The notes beneath the pieces were generated by a model. The model made no database searches. It was not told the origin of the DNA and saw only the letters and a list, made by a program, of their open reading frames with translations. A stretch of 64,000 nucleotides of DNA. It comes from Paenibacillus endophyticus. GTDB taxonomy: Bacteria; Bacillota; Bacilli; Paenibacillales; Paenibacillaceae. This document shows, piece by piece, positions 54,391 to 63,462 of this stretch (positions are counted from its first letter, which is position 1; the number at the start of each line of letters is the position of its first letter). The position numbers and the translations under genes were made by a program. Location of the stretch: positions 496,001-560,000 of the forward strand of contig NZ_JACHXW010000002.1 in NCBI RefSeq assembly GCF_014192395.1, in the 5' to 3' direction.

Positions 54391-54446
54391 GTTAATTCCT
54401 CCTATTATTTTCTTATTATTGCGTACATTTCATTTCAGGAGCGTCG

Positions 54447-54611
54447 TTAACTGACTCGTCTTCTGCCTACAATAAGCGATACGATAAAGAGTACGATAAA
54501 TACGACAAACAATATTTTCGCTATACCAGCTAACGCGGAAGCAATTCCGAGAAAGCCGAATATGCCAGCGACAATTGCAAAGATAAAAAATAATAATGCC
54601 CATCCTAACAT
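54447..54611 (-). CDS. DUF1328-type small membrane protein
   Basis: 54 aa ([20 protein letters not shown] at the start), two hydrophobic helices separated by a short [11 protein letters not shown] loop and a basic tail (GRRRVS). This is the DUF1328/YtjA pattern, common near stress genes. RBS ggaagg 9 bp upstream; a SigB-type promoter lies further up. Confidence 0.85.
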   Translation of the reverse strand: MLGWALLFFIFAIVAGIFGFLGIASALAGIAKILFVVFIVLFIVSLIVGRRRVS

Positions 54612-54674
54612 TGGAATCATCCTTCCCTCTTCATTCTTGTTTTTGATTGCTTGTTTTGCTAACTTGTCATGTTA

Positions 54675-54700
54675 TTAACCAGTGCCAGTACCTTTGAAAC
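54675..54700 (-). promoter_or_regulatory. SigB-type promoter of the DUF1328-YflT pair
   Basis: GTTTCA-N14-GGTTAA on the minus strand, 64 bp ahead of the DUF1328 gene. Confidence 0.75.
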
Positions 54701-54771
54701 AGCCGAATTTCAAGCTTCATATGCTCATACACAGCTATTAATGAAGAAATAAATATATGTTTTTTTATACT

Positions 54772-54797
54772 GTTTCAGATGCTTTGGATGAGGTTAA
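54772..54797 (+). promoter_or_regulatory. SigB-type promoter of the alpha/beta hydrolase gene
   Basis: GTTTCA-N14-GGTTAA, 47 bp ahead of the start. It is divergent from the previous promoter, about 70 bp away. Confidence 0.75.
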
Positions 54798-54844
54798 GAA
54801 ACTACACCAAACAAATCGATAATAGAAAAGGCTGGTGATGATCG

Positions 54845-55726
54845 ATGGAAAAGCAACGTGTTCACGTTAACGGCATCGATTTAGTCTATGAAGAATGTGG
54901 AAGTAGTAATGGGAAAGCGATCGTATTGCTCCACGGCTTTTGCGGCTCATCGGGGTACTGGTCAAAAATATGTCCTTTGCTTAGTGAGCAATATCGCGTC
55001 ATTATGCCAGACCTTCGTGGTCACGGCGGTTCCTCGGCCCCCGAGGGAACGTACACCATGGATCTAATGGCTGATGACATGGCAGAGCTCTTGGCAGCGC
55101 TTCATATTGAGAAGGTAGTCATGTTCGGCCACTCCTTAGGCGGCTATGTCACGGCTGCCTTTGCAGAAAAATATCCAGACAAGCTTTCCGGCTTCGGCCT
55201 TATTCATTCCACCGTCATGCCGGATTCCGAGGAAACGAAAGAGAAGCGCTTGGCTGATATGGAAGCGATTCGCGAGAAAGGCATTTCCAAATACCTTTAT
55301 GGCATCATCCCTAATCTTTTTACGGACGAAAAGCTTGCCGAACTGCGCAGCGAGGTCAACGATCTCATTGGCGTAGGCCAAGAGATGGAAGCTCGCGCCG
55401 TCATTGCGACATTAGAAGGCATGATGCAGCGTCCCGACCGTAGCCATGTGCTGGCAGAAGCTAAATATCCGGTACTGCTTGTCGCTGGTGCCGAGGATGC
55501 CGTCATTAAGCCCGACGATACGTTCACAGTGACGAGCCTTGATCAGCCAGAAACCACCTACAAATATCCCCATATTCTCGAAACAACCTTCGAGGATGTG
55601 GCGCATATGAGCTTAGTCGAGGTATCCGATCAGCTTGCCCGGGTCATGTCCACTTATTTGAAAACATTGGATGAGCGTGAGAAGACGAGAACCGAAGGGA
55701 AAAAAGAGCTGCAAACAGAGAAATAA
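54845..55726 (+). CDS. Alpha/beta hydrolase, stress-induced
   Basis: 293 aa. Oxyanion motif LLHGFCGSSGYW, nucleophile Ser97 in GHSLGG, acid Asp in GAEDAVI and base His in EDVAHMS complete the triad. DLRGHGGS is typical of the 3-oxoadipate enol-lactonase/esterase group. The charged C-terminal tail (DEREKTRTEGKKELQTEK) is extra. No signal peptide. The substrate is unknown; it does not resemble RsbQ. Confidence 0.88.
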   Translation: MEKQRVHVNGIDLVYEECGSSNGKAIVLLHGFCGSSGYWSKICPLLSEQYRVIMPDLRGHGGSSAPEGTYTMDLMADDMAELLAALHIEKVVMFGHSLGGYVTAAFAEKYPDKLSGFGLIHSTVMPDSEETKEKRLADMEAIREKGISKYLYGIIPNLFTDEKLAELRSEVNDLIGVGQEMEARAVIATLEGMMQRPDRSHVLAEAKYPVLLVAGAEDAVIKPDDTFTVTSLDQPETTYKYPHILETTFEDVAHMSLVEVSDQLARVMSTYLKTLDEREKTRTEGKKELQTEK

Positions 55727-55747
55727 AGGAATTGAAACTGCTGCACT

Positions 55748-55773
55748 GTTTCATAATCGCAAATAAAGGGTAA
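55748..55773 (+). promoter_or_regulatory. SigB-type promoter of the YjzC-like gene
   Basis: GTTTCA-N14-GGGTAA, 62 bp upstream of the start; the same sequence as at 47269-47294. Confidence 0.8.
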
Positions 55774-55835
55774 ATAGCCATGTGCGGATAACCCCCTATC
55801 TATCCGCTACAAAATAACTGGAGGTGCTAGCTACT

Positions 55836-56006
55836 ATGAGCCAGACAAAGAATAGTACAGATACTTCTTATCGAACGGGAGAAATTGTAAAGCATGCTGG
55901 GACTTACATTTCAGAATCAGGCAAGGAAAATAAGCTGCAAGAGGGAGAAAGATTCCCTGCTTGTCCTATTAGCGGTAATGAAACAAATTGGAGTAATGCC
56001 GATTAG
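55836..56006 (+). CDS. YjzC-like small protein
   Basis: 56 aa. GEIVKHAGTYISESG, then LQEGERFPACPISGNETNWS follows the YjzC pattern (G-x-x-A-x-x-x-G-x-Y, G-x-x-x-x-L-x-x-G-x-x-F-P). Function unknown. RBS ggaggtg. Preceded by a SigB-type promoter and followed by a terminator, so monocistronic. Confidence 0.75.
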   Translation: MSQTKNSTDTSYRTGEIVKHAGTYISESGKENKLQEGERFPACPISGNETNWSNAD

Positions 56007-56035
56007 CGTAAAATAACGAAAATGAACGATATTGA

Positions 56036-56080
56036 AGGGCTGCCCAGAGAGTAGAAAGTCTACTTTCAGGGCAGCCCTTC
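56036..56080 (+). terminator. Intrinsic terminator after the YjzC-like gene
   Basis: gggctgccc and gggcagccc outer arms with inner agtaga/tctact pairing. Confidence 0.8.
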
Positions 56081-56090
56081 CGTCGTTTTT

Positions 56091-56159
56091 ATGGATGTTC
56101 TATGGATGTTCTATTTGATTTCTATTTCCCAATTTTGAACTTGTATGGTAGTATGGTAG
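56091..56159 (+). promoter_or_regulatory. Tandem repeats in the uxu operon promoter
   Basis: An 11-bp unit atggatgttct is repeated at 56091 and 56102. Closer to the gene, TATGGTAG is repeated exactly at 56144 and 56152. The second pair lies in the likely promoter (TTGAAC upstream) and may be the operator of the GntR protein encoded next. Confidence 0.45.
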
Positions 56160-56183
56160 TGTGAATCCGAAAGGAATGAGTAC

Positions 56184-56861
56184 ATGAATTTCAATCAACG
56201 CCTTCAGCCGGTTTCTACAAGAGAAGCAGTCTATATGGAGCTCAGGGAGCAAATATTAAAGCTTCAACTGCCACCCGGCACGCCCCTTTCGGAGAACGAA
56301 ACCTCGCTTTTGTTCAAGGTCAGCCGCACGCCAGTCAGGGAGAGCTTTCTTAGGCTCGCCCAAGAAGGCCTTGTACAGGTGCTTCCACAGCGCGGCACCT
56401 TCGTCTCCTTGATCGATACCGCGCTCGTAGAAGAAGCCCGCTTTATGAGGGAACAGCTGGAGAAGGCAGTTATCCTTCTTGCTTGCAGCCATTTTCCTCC
56501 GGCTTCCCTTAATGCCCTTGAACAAAACCTGCTTGAGCAGCAGGCATGCGTCAGCAGCAAGGATGACAAGAGCATGTTCGAGCTTGATGAGGCTTTCCAC
56601 CGCATTTTGTTTGATGGGTGCAGCAAAATGAATATTTGGTCGATTATGCAGCAAATGAACGCGCATTTGAACCGCAGCCGCATGCTAAGGCTCGTTGACG
56701 ACCACGATTGGAAGGATCTCTTCGAGCAGCATGCCCGGATGGCTGAAGCCATTAAGAAGCAGGACGGCATTGGCGCTCAGGAATTAATGGTCGAGCATCT
56801 CAGTTTGAACATCGCCGATCAAGCACTGCTGAAAGAGAAATATCCGGACTATTATAAGTAA
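56184..56861 (+). CDS. GntR-family regulator with FCD domain
   Basis: 225 aa. Winged helix (EAVYMELREQILKLQLPPGT; LSENETSLLFKVSRTPVRES; QRGTFVSLID), then an FCD effector domain with the metal/ligand histidines in LDEAFHRILF and EQHARMAEAI and EHL. FCD-GntR proteins usually respond to sugar acids. The first gene of the uxuA-uxuB operon (21 bp gap), so it likely represses it until a hexuronate intermediate binds. Confidence 0.92.
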   Translation: MNFNQRLQPVSTREAVYMELREQILKLQLPPGTPLSENETSLLFKVSRTPVRESFLRLAQEGLVQVLPQRGTFVSLIDTALVEEARFMREQLEKAVILLACSHFPPASLNALEQNLLEQQACVSSKDDKSMFELDEAFHRILFDGCSKMNIWSIMQQMNAHLNRSRMLRLVDDHDWKDLFEQHARMAEAIKKQDGIGAQELMVEHLSLNIADQALLKEKYPDYYK

Positions 56862-56882
56862 CCATTAGGAGGATCACCACGC

Positions 56883-57974
56883 ATGCAAATGACGTTCAGA
56901 TGGTTTGGCGAAGGCAATGATACTGTACCGCTCAGCTACATTAAACAAATACCCGGCACGGACGGCATCGTCTGGTCGCTGCATGATGTACCGGCAGGCG
57001 AAGAATGGCCGATTGAGCGAACTATGGAAGTAAAGCAGCAAGCCGAGCAAGCCGGTTTACATATCGATGTCGTTGAAAGCGTTAACGTTCATGAAGATAT
57101 TAAGCTTGGGCTTCCCTCCCGCGACTTGTATATCGAGAACTATAAACGGACGATTGAGAAGCTCGGAAGCGTCGGAGTCAAAGTAATCTGCTACAACTTC
57201 ATGCCGATTTTCGATTGGCTGCGAACCGATCTTCATAGGCCGATGGGCAACGGCGCTACGGCATTGTTTTATGAGAACAGCAGGATTGCAAACGCCGATC
57301 CCTTTCAATTAGTAGAGGAAATCAATGCGAACTCCGCCCTTACGATGCCAGGCTGGGAGCCAGAGCGGCTGCAGCATCTGACTAGTCTATTCGAAGCGTA
57401 TAAAGGCGTCACAGAGACACACTTATGGGAAAATTTACGTTATTTTCTGAATGAAATTATACCCGTCGCTGCACGCAGCGGCATTCGGATGGCTATTCAC
57501 CCGGATGATCCGCCGTGGCCCGTGTTCGGCTTGCCGCGAATCATGACCAGTCAAGAAAACTTCAGAACCTTTTTGAAGCTTTATGACAGCCCCTCCAACG
57601 GAATTACGCTGTGCAGCGGATCGCTTGGCGCCAATCCGAACAATGATATTGTTTCAATGATTCATGAGTTCGGGGACCGCATACCCTTTGCCCATATTCG
57701 CAACGTGCGGGTATATGAAAACGGCGATTTTATTGAAACCTCGCATCGTACGCAGGACGGCACAGTCGACATCTCCGGCATCGTAAAGGCTTATCACGAC
57801 ATCGGATTTACCGGTTATGCCCGGCCTGATCACGGCCGCCATATTTGGGATGAGCAATGCCGGCCTGGCTACGGTCTTTATGACCGTGCGCTAGGAATCA
57901 TGTATTTGTGGGGATTATGGGATGGTTATGTGCACGCAGCCGCTACGAACGGCGACAAGGAGGCAGGTTCATGA
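56883..57974 (+). CDS. uxuA: D-mannonate dehydratase
   Basis: 363 aa TIM-barrel enzyme. [21 protein letters not shown] at the N-terminus (given in part as FRWFGEGND), [34 protein letters not shown] (His and Asp metal ligands), [10 protein letters not shown] and [13 protein letters not shown] (His-Gly-Arg). It converts D-mannonate to 2-keto-3-deoxygluconate in glucuronate breakdown. RBS ggagg. Coupled by ATGA to the next gene. Confidence 0.95.
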   Translation: MQMTFRWFGEGNDTVPLSYIKQIPGTDGIVWSLHDVPAGEEWPIERTMEVKQQAEQAGLHIDVVESVNVHEDIKLGLPSRDLYIENYKRTIEKLGSVGVKVICYNFMPIFDWLRTDLHRPMGNGATALFYENSRIANADPFQLVEEINANSALTMPGWEPERLQHLTSLFEAYKGVTETHLWENLRYFLNEIIPVAARSGIRMAIHPDDPPWPVFGLPRIMTSQENFRTFLKLYDSPSNGITLCSGSLGANPNNDIVSMIHEFGDRIPFAHIRNVRVYENGDFIETSHRTQDGTVDISGIVKAYHDIGFTGYARPDHGRHIWDEQCRPGYGLYDRALGIMYLWGLWDGYVHAAATNGDKEAGS

Positions 57975-58825
57975 CCCCATTTCCGAAGCATGAGTCATAC
58001 AAGGGAAAAGTCGTTGTCATTACCGGCGGCGCGGGCGTGTTATGCCGGGTTATGGCGCTTGAGCTTGCCCGTCAGGGAGCAAGTATTGCGATTCTAAACC
58101 GTACGTTGGAGAAAGGCGCGGCAGTTGCCGAGGAAATTAAAGCAGCCGGCGGCATAGCAATCGCTGTGGCATGCGATGTAACGAGCACAGAAAGCACCCA
58201 AGCAGCTGGTGCTGCCGTGTTGGACCAGCTTGGCCCTTGCGATATCTTGATTAATGGCGCCGGCGGCAACCATCCGAGTGCGAATACAACGAATGAGACC
58301 TTCAAGCCCGAACATCTTCATGCTGCCGATACGACTACTTTTTTCAATCTCAGCGTGGAAGGCTTCCGCAGCGTTATGGATTTAAACTTCGTCGGCACGC
58401 TTATACCTACCCAGGTATTCGCAGAGCAAATGCTCGATCGACAAGGAGCGGTTGTCATTAACATATCTTCCATGAGCGCTCCTTCTCCCATGACCAAAGT
58501 GCCAGCATACAGCGCAGCCAAAGCAGCCATCGTCAATTTTACCCAATGGCTGTCTGTGCATCTCGCGGATTCGGGCATTCGCGTCAATGCCATTGCACCT
58601 GGCTTTTTTCTCACGGAGCAGAACCGCAAGCTCCTCTTGAACGAAGACGGCTCATTGACGGAACGCTCGGGTAAAATCATTTCCCATACGCCTATGCGCC
58701 GCTTCGGCAAGCCTGAGGACCTTCTTGGCGCATTGCTATGGCTCGCAGACGAAACAACGGCTGGATTCGTAACCGGGACAACCATTCCTGTCGACGGCGG
58801 GTTTCTAGCTTATTCCGGCGTCTAA
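57971..58825 (+). CDS. uxuB: SDR-type D-mannonate oxidoreductase (fructuronate reductase)
   Basis: 284 aa classical [15 protein letters not shown] cofactor loop, NGAGGNHP, catalytic Tyr in AYSAAKAA, and [15 protein letters not shown] at the end. The glycine-rich [11 protein letters not shown] loop is typical of the mannonate oxidoreductases of Bacillus (YjmF/UxuB), which reduce fructuronate to mannonate. Its overlap with uxuA supports this. ATG at 57971, RBS aaggagg. Uronate isomerase and the kinase step are not in the window. Confidence 0.9.
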   Translation: MTPFPKHESYKGKVVVITGGAGVLCRVMALELARQGASIAILNRTLEKGAAVAEEIKAAGGIAIAVACDVTSTESTQAAGAAVLDQLGPCDILINGAGGNHPSANTTNETFKPEHLHAADTTTFFNLSVEGFRSVMDLNFVGTLIPTQVFAEQMLDRQGAVVINISSMSAPSPMTKVPAYSAAKAAIVNFTQWLSVHLADSGIRVNAIAPGFFLTEQNRKLLLNEDGSLTERSGKIISHTPMRRFGKPEDLLGALLWLADETTAGFVTGTTIPVDGGFLAYSGV

Positions 58826-58835
58826 GCATGACGAT

Positions 58836-58889
58836 CAGCGGAAGCCCTAGACTTGAAAGTAGAGCCTTTGGTTTCCGCTGTTCTATTTG
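58836..58889 (+). terminator. Probable intrinsic terminator of the uxu operon
   Basis: cagcggaa (58836-58843) pairs with ttccgctg (58873-58880), followed by ttctattt. Confidence 0.5.
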
Positions 58890-59046
58890 TAAACATGTCA
58901 CATCCATACGAATAAATAAGGGCCACACAAACATCCCTGTCGAGCAAGCATTCGCTTCACTCTCCCCCAAACAACTTGATCCCCTATCTCCTTTGAGCTA
59001 TTCTTAATGTACTTTTGCATAAAACGAGATTAAAGGAATGGAATGC

Positions 59047-60012
59047 ATGAATCTATCAGAACTATCATCAGCGCTTGAGCCTATAAACTTAAGAAGCTGC
59101 CTGATCACCCAAAACGACCGGATGCTGTTTGAGCATTATCGAAATTCATCCATTCCGGCAGAAATCGCCAAAATTAACTCCTGCACCAAAAGCATTTTGT
59201 CGGCTTTGATTTGTATCGCTATGGATCTTGAGATCATACCAGGCCCGCATACGAAGGTTACCGAGTTTTTCCCGCAGCTTCTCGCGGATTCCGATCCAAG
59301 GAAACGGGAAATCACGCTAGAGCATCTTTTGACGATGACATCTGGCATTGACTGGACCGAGTTCGGCGGCCAAAAGTCGTTTCCACGAATGACAAGATCC
59401 GATGATTGGGTTGATTTTGTATTAAAGCAGCCTATGGAAGGCTCTCCTGGAACGCGCATGGAGTACAGTTCCGGAGTATCCCAGCTGCTGTCTGCCATCC
59501 TTGTGCAAAGATCTGGCATGTCTACTGCCCGTTTTGCCGAGGAGCATCTGTTTTCCCCGCTGGGCATCGTTGACTATAAGTGGGAGGCCGATCCACAAGG
59601 CATTCATACAGGCGGATACGGCTTGCGGCTGCGTCCAGCGGACATGCTCAGCTTCGGACAGTTATACCTGCAGCAGGGACGTTGGGGACAACGGCACCTG
59701 ATTTCCAGTACCCGTGTGATTCGTTCCGTGCAGCCATCCATCCTGGTAAGTTCGCCGAATTCATGTTTTTACGGCTGGCATTGGTGGACAGAAAGCGTTA
59801 GCTCGGAAATGAACGAAGCAATTGCCAGCTCCTCATCGTCGAATTCTTTTGACTACTATTATGCTAGAGGATATGCCGGTCAGTTCATTTATAATATTCC
59901 CAGCTTGGATATCGTTGTCGTTCTCACAGATGATAAACGGAAAAAGGATCGGCATCCATCCAATGTGTTCCGTGAATTGATCGCTCCTCTGCTGCTTAGG
60001 AATTTGAAATAA
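59047..60012 (+). CDS. Beta-lactamase-fold serine hydrolase (class C/PBP-like)
   Basis: 321 aa. The S-x-x-K motif is Ser45-Cys-Thr-Lys48, the second motif is Tyr-Ser-Ser (MEYSSGVSQLL), and GRWGQRHLISSTRVI fits the family C-terminal part. LTMTSGIDW is typical of the AmpC/esterase group. No signal peptide is evident, so cytosolic, more likely an esterase or peptidase than an antibiotic-degrading enzyme. The ATG at 59047 is preferred because taaagga abuts the ATG at 59038. Confidence 0.87.
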   Translation: MNLSELSSALEPINLRSCLITQNDRMLFEHYRNSSIPAEIAKINSCTKSILSALICIAMDLEIIPGPHTKVTEFFPQLLADSDPRKREITLEHLLTMTSGIDWTEFGGQKSFPRMTRSDDWVDFVLKQPMEGSPGTRMEYSSGVSQLLSAILVQRSGMSTARFAEEHLFSPLGIVDYKWEADPQGIHTGGYGLRLRPADMLSFGQLYLQQGRWGQRHLISSTRVIRSVQPSILVSSPNSCFYGWHWWTESVSSEMNEAIASSSSSNSFDYYYARGYAGQFIYNIPSLDIVVVLTDDKRKKDRHPSNVFRELIAPLLLRNLK

Positions 60013-60116
60013 GCTGCTACTCTGATAAGCAGATTCAAAGTGGATGGGAGCAGCTCCATCATTGGCATGCGTTATCCATTAAGCTTTTCACTAGAAAAAA
60101 GTGCCCTTGTGATCGC

Positions 60117-60404
60117 TTATTCCGAAGTGTATACGTTGTTGAAAGCTTCAGCAGCCTGGAAATCCAGCGCTGTAAGCCCGCCTCCGCGCCATGTCGTCAG
60201 ACGAAGTGTGACTATTTTATAATCGATGGCAATAAAGGGGTGATGATTGAGCAGCTCGGACGCTATCGCTACCCGATCTACAAATGCAATGGCGTCCATA
60301 AAAGCAGCAAAGCGATACTTCTTCGCTATCCACTTGCCATCCTCCCGCTTCCATCCTTCGTTTGCTGACAAGCTCTCGTCTATTTCAACATCCGTTAGTC
60401 TCAT
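60117..60404 (-). CDS. Pterin-4a-carbinolamine dehydratase
   Basis: 95 aa, the length of PCD/DCoH. LNHHPFI (paired histidines), YKIVTLRLTTW and GLTALDFQAAEAFN are the conserved elements. It dehydrates 4a-hydroxytetrahydrobiopterin or acts in a folate-linked role in bacteria. RBS aaggaggg at 10 bp supports 60404. Confidence 0.9.
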   Translation of the reverse strand: MRLTDVEIDESLSANEGWKREDGKWIAKKYRFAAFMDAIAFVDRVAIASELLNHHPFIAIDYKIVTLRLTTWRGGGLTALDFQAAEAFNNVYTSE

Positions 60405-60465
60405 GCCCGGATATCCCTCCTTCATTTAGGTCTATTATACGATAAGCGATCAGATTCAATATGGT

Positions 60466-60476
60466 ATAATTCGGAT
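60466..60476 (+). promoter_or_regulatory. Extended -10 promoter of the YfbM-like gene
   Basis: TGGTATAAT, about 40 bp upstream of the start; no convincing -35. Confidence 0.5.
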
Positions 60477-60516
60477 ATTAATAAATGGGACTATCGATGA
60501 TAGAGGGGGATATGAA

Positions 60517-61002
60517 ATGGGAATGATAGGATACTTGCAGCAGCTTCCAATGACACAGCTGAATTCGCTGATTGCTCGTGTTGACGAGCTTGGCGGCGTA
60601 ATCATACACGAGCCGTTCGAAGAAGAGGTGCTTGACATCGACAAAGCTTGGCACGGCATTCATTTTCTGCTTAATGGCAGCTCCTTCGGGAGAAAAGAGC
60701 CCTACGAGAATGTCATACTCGGAGGCACTCCGATCGGGGCGGACGAGGGCTACGGACCAGCTCGATATTTAACAGCAGAGCAAGTGAATGACGTATCGGC
60801 AGCTCTCGCACAGCTTAGCAGCGATGAGCTTGAATCACGTTTTGATCCCGCGGGACTTAGCGCCGAATCCGTTTATCCATCCAATTCGGACTGGAATGAT
60901 GAGGATGATAAAGAGTATGTGCTCAGCTACTACACAGCGGTCGCTGACTACTATAGAAGCGCAGCGAGCAAAGGCTATGGGATGCTGCTATATCTGCTGT
61001 AA
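60517..61002 (+). CDS. YfbM-family protein (DUF1877)
   Basis: 161 aa. LDIDKAWHGIHFLLNG, GGTPIGADEGYGPARYLTAEQV and a C-terminal AVADYYRSAASKGYGMLLYL are diagnostic for DUF1877/YfbM, whose activity is unknown. RBS agaggggga. It is 39 bp upstream of a cupin gene. Confidence 0.88.
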   Translation: MGMIGYLQQLPMTQLNSLIARVDELGGVIIHEPFEEEVLDIDKAWHGIHFLLNGSSFGRKEPYENVILGGTPIGADEGYGPARYLTAEQVNDVSAALAQLSSDELESRFDPAGLSAESVYPSNSDWNDEDDKEYVLSYYTAVADYYRSAASKGYGMLLYLL

Positions 61003-61041
61003 GTTCTTTGATTATCGTAATGAGGAAGAGGAGGAAGCGCT

Positions 61042-61554
61042 ATGCCTGAAACAAGCCATGCCGCGTATTATTTCGAAGATGACGGACATATACCGAATCA
61101 TCCAAGATTGCCGCTTATTGTTTATAGAGGAGCTTTATCCGATCAGACCGATGAAATAGAAAGGATTTTCAATAGAAACAACTGGAGAAACAGCTGGATC
61201 AATGGCGTGTATGACTTCCACCACTATCATAGCAACAGCCATGAAGTGCTCGGCATATATAGCGGCATAGCTGATCTCCTCATTGGCGGCGAGAAAGGCC
61301 AGACCTTTGCGGTGCAAGCAGGAGATGTTATTCTGCTTCCTGCCGGGACTGGCCATAAACGGATGAAAGCAAGTTCGGACTTCAAAGTCGTAGGCGCTTA
61401 TCCAAATGGGATGAATTACAATACGAGGCGAGGGACGCTTGCGGAACGCTCTGCCGACTTAATCGAAATCGCAAAGGTACCGGTTCCTGACCGTGACCCC
61501 GTATATGGAACGGTCGGTCCTTTATTTGAGTTATGGAGCTATGAGCATCGATAG
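61042..61554 (+). CDS. Cupin protein, YjlB-like
   Basis: 170 aa. Cupin metal-binding motifs: FHHYHSNSHEVLGIYSG carries three histidines and a glutamate; DVILLPAGTGHKRM carries the second set (His). The length and WSYEHR-type end suggest the YjlB family of unknown function. RBS gaggaagagg. Probably co-transcribed with the YfbM-like gene. Confidence 0.82.
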   Translation: MPETSHAAYYFEDDGHIPNHPRLPLIVYRGALSDQTDEIERIFNRNNWRNSWINGVYDFHHYHSNSHEVLGIYSGIADLLIGGEKGQTFAVQAGDVILLPAGTGHKRMKASSDFKVVGAYPNGMNYNTRRGTLAERSADLIEIAKVPVPDRDPVYGTVGPLFELWSYEHR

Positions 61555-61565
61555 CCATAAGCGTA

Positions 61566-61919
61566 TCAATCCTTTTGTACGACAATTTCACCAGCTACAA
61601 TCTGAGGTGGGTATGATTGCATCACAACATATAAACCTGTACCATTTGTTTCCGGCGTTACAATGACTCTGTCGCCTTCCCTAAGTTCATTATAGAGCGC
61701 GATATCTTCAATGATATAGTTGATTAATTGGACGTTATTCTTTTTGAGGGCAGCAAAGGTCTTTGTTTCAGAATCCTTTTGGGAAATCCGGTTCGCTACT
61801 AAGACTCTTTGATCTTCCTTCGAAATAATATAATTGCCCTTTTTGGCTTCGGACGAAGTGCACACGCTAAGCATGCATATGGCAAGTATGATGACTGCTC
61901 CTAAAGCAAATTTCCGCAA
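61566..61919 (-). CDS. DUF3221-type secreted lipoprotein
   Basis: About 117 aa. A hydrophobic N-terminus ends in LSVCTSS, a possible lipobox with an atypical Val before Cys. The YIISKEDQRVLVAN block and GDRVIVTPETNG are typical of DUF3221 proteins. A TTG at 61919 is the best start (gagga about 10 bp upstream); no ATG fits. Role unknown. Its tail faces the cupin gene, 11 bp away, without a terminator between. Confidence 0.7.
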   Translation of the reverse strand: MRKFALGAVIILAICMLSVCTSSEAKKGNYIISKEDQRVLVANRISQKDSETKTFAALKKNNVQLINYIIEDIALYNELREGDRVIVTPETNGTGLYVVMQSYPPQIVAGEIVVQKD

Positions 61920-62089
61920 TAACGTCACTCCTCTTTGCAACCCGAATTTTCATTACACTCACTTCAGTAGACGAATTCCGCGTACATTTGTTGCGTTTTC
62001 ATGCAAATGGTTACCCGCCATAGAATGACCATTGACTTGACGATGACGAAGTAGTGCATCTACTATCGGAATAAAGGAGCGGTTGGAAC

Positions 62090-62614
62090 ATGTTAGCAAC
62101 CATGCAGCGTGAGATTTTTGACAGGATGGATGATAAATCTTTGCTAACTGCCTGTTTTACGCCACTGATTCAAACATACAAAGAAGTAAGCAGCAAAAAT
62201 GGGAATATAGCCGGTTTTTATGACAAGCTGACTTCCGGTCAACAAGCTTTATTCGTTTTCAAAACCTATTACAGCCATGTCATAGAGTCGGTACAGGAAC
62301 TATACTGGTGGAGCGCTTATTTTCTCGCTCACGAGGCGAGATGGACTGCGCTTAACGAGAAAGTGCGACAGCTAGGGGATCTCCAACTATTCTCGCTTTT
62401 ACAAGACATTGAAGTTATGCTTCGCACCCGCAACCATCCTATACTTCTGGCTGACATTACCGATATATCCCGTGCTGACCTGGAGACGGACACTGAGCTT
62501 CGTATTTACTTTGAGTCGGCCTATGTACGTTTCGCCCAAGCCAGTATTGGAACAATGGAGCGCTTAAGTGCAACCATCCGTCATTCGCCAGACTCGTTTG
62601 TAGCCTGGAGCTAG
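62090..62614 (+). CDS. Conserved hypothetical protein
   Basis: 174 aa, mainly helical, no signal or membrane segment. No motif is recognised; the aromatic middle (YYSHVIESVQELYWWSAYFL) suggests a helical-bundle core. RBS aaaggagcgg. Its end overlaps that of the convergent nucleotidyltransferase gene by 4 bp. Confidence 0.65.
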   Translation: MLATMQREIFDRMDDKSLLTACFTPLIQTYKEVSSKNGNIAGFYDKLTSGQQALFVFKTYYSHVIESVQELYWWSAYFLAHEARWTALNEKVRQLGDLQLFSLLQDIEVMLRTRNHPILLADITDISRADLETDTELRIYFESAYVRFAQASIGTMERLSATIRHSPDSFVAWS

Positions 62615-63174
62615 ACGACCGTAACCTGGTTCCATTTGTCTTTTAGCTTCTTTTGAAAGATTCGTTTTTCATATATAGCTCTACGATCGCTGCTAGCCGA
62701 GAAAAAAGGGGTCGGTTTAATGATCATTTGAAGAACGTCGTCTATTCCGCACGGAGCAGCCAGCACAATATGGCCTTGGTCGTCTAGCTTTAGCCCTAAA
62801 GCGGTCGCGGTTTCTGGAAACTTTGAAATGGCGTCAACGGAAGACAAATAGGGCGGGATATTGTTGACTAGATGCATGCGCGCCTGATTTTTGACGGACC
62901 AAGGTACGTAAGGCAGCATTTGTTTCAATTGCATTTCAAGTTGTTTCTCGGCAGCTTCATCTGTATTGAATGCATCGTAATAAATCAAATCCACATCCGA
63001 AAGCGGCGTGCGTTCCGTAAACCCGTGAAGCGTATCCCAGACTTTCGAACGCACAAAACCTGCACAAACCCACCAATCAGGGAGGTTCAACGATTGGGAC
63101 GCCCTCAGGATATCCATCATCCATTCATCAGCACGAATAAGCCGAACAATATCCTCTCTACTGCTAAGCAACAT
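62611..63174 (-). CDS. Nucleotidyltransferase-like protein
   Basis: 187 aa from the ATG at 63174 (RBS aaggggg). WWVCAGFVRSKVWDTLHGF with PLSDVDLIYYD gives the two-aspartate pattern of pol-beta-like nucleotidyltransferases (G-x-x-R, D-x-D). The C-terminus (AIYEKRIFQKKLKDKW) is the family tail. This group (YyaM/DUF925-like) is of unknown substrate. Confidence 0.75.
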   Translation of the reverse strand: MLLSSREDIVRLIRADEWMMDILRASQSLNLPDWWVCAGFVRSKVWDTLHGFTERTPLSDVDLIYYDAFNTDEAAEKQLEMQLKQMLPYVPWSVKNQARMHLVNNIPPYLSSVDAISKFPETATALGLKLDDQGHIVLAAPCGIDDVLQMIIKPTPFFSASSDRRAIYEKRIFQKKLKDKWNQVTVV

Positions 63175-63345
63175 ATAACTCCCCCTTAACAAGAACATGT
63201 ATTCCCATCTTATAAAAGGCGACCGCCGTTGTAAAGCCAATCCAGCATTCTATTCTCTAGCGTAATAAAAAGATTTTGAAGAGCACGAATTGGACATTGT
63301 GGACTATATCTTTTACAATGACGAACGATTGCAAGCAACATGAAA

Positions 63346-63380
63346 CGGCCTCAGTCCTATGGAATACAGGACGAAGGCCG
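63346..63380. terminator. Hairpin between SLH gene and nucleotidyltransferase gene
   Basis: CGGCCT.GTCCT and AGGAC.AGGCCG arms with a small internal loop. T runs are weak on the minus side, so the terminator role is uncertain. Confidence 0.4.
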
Positions 63381-63462
63381 CTTAAACTCATTTCATTTTT
63401 TTTTACTGCATACTTGACGGGGTGCAGTTCACCCCCAGGGCAGCCTCTTGCCATGTAATCAT

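Noticed and set aside
54845-55726. Alpha/beta hydrolase as RsbQ
   Set aside because: The sequence differs from RsbQ throughout and the phosphatase here has a receiver, not a PAS domain as in RsbP.
63276-63458. 60-codon plus-strand frame before the SLH gene
   Set aside because: No RBS, overlaps a hairpin, and the protein sequence has no family-like pattern.
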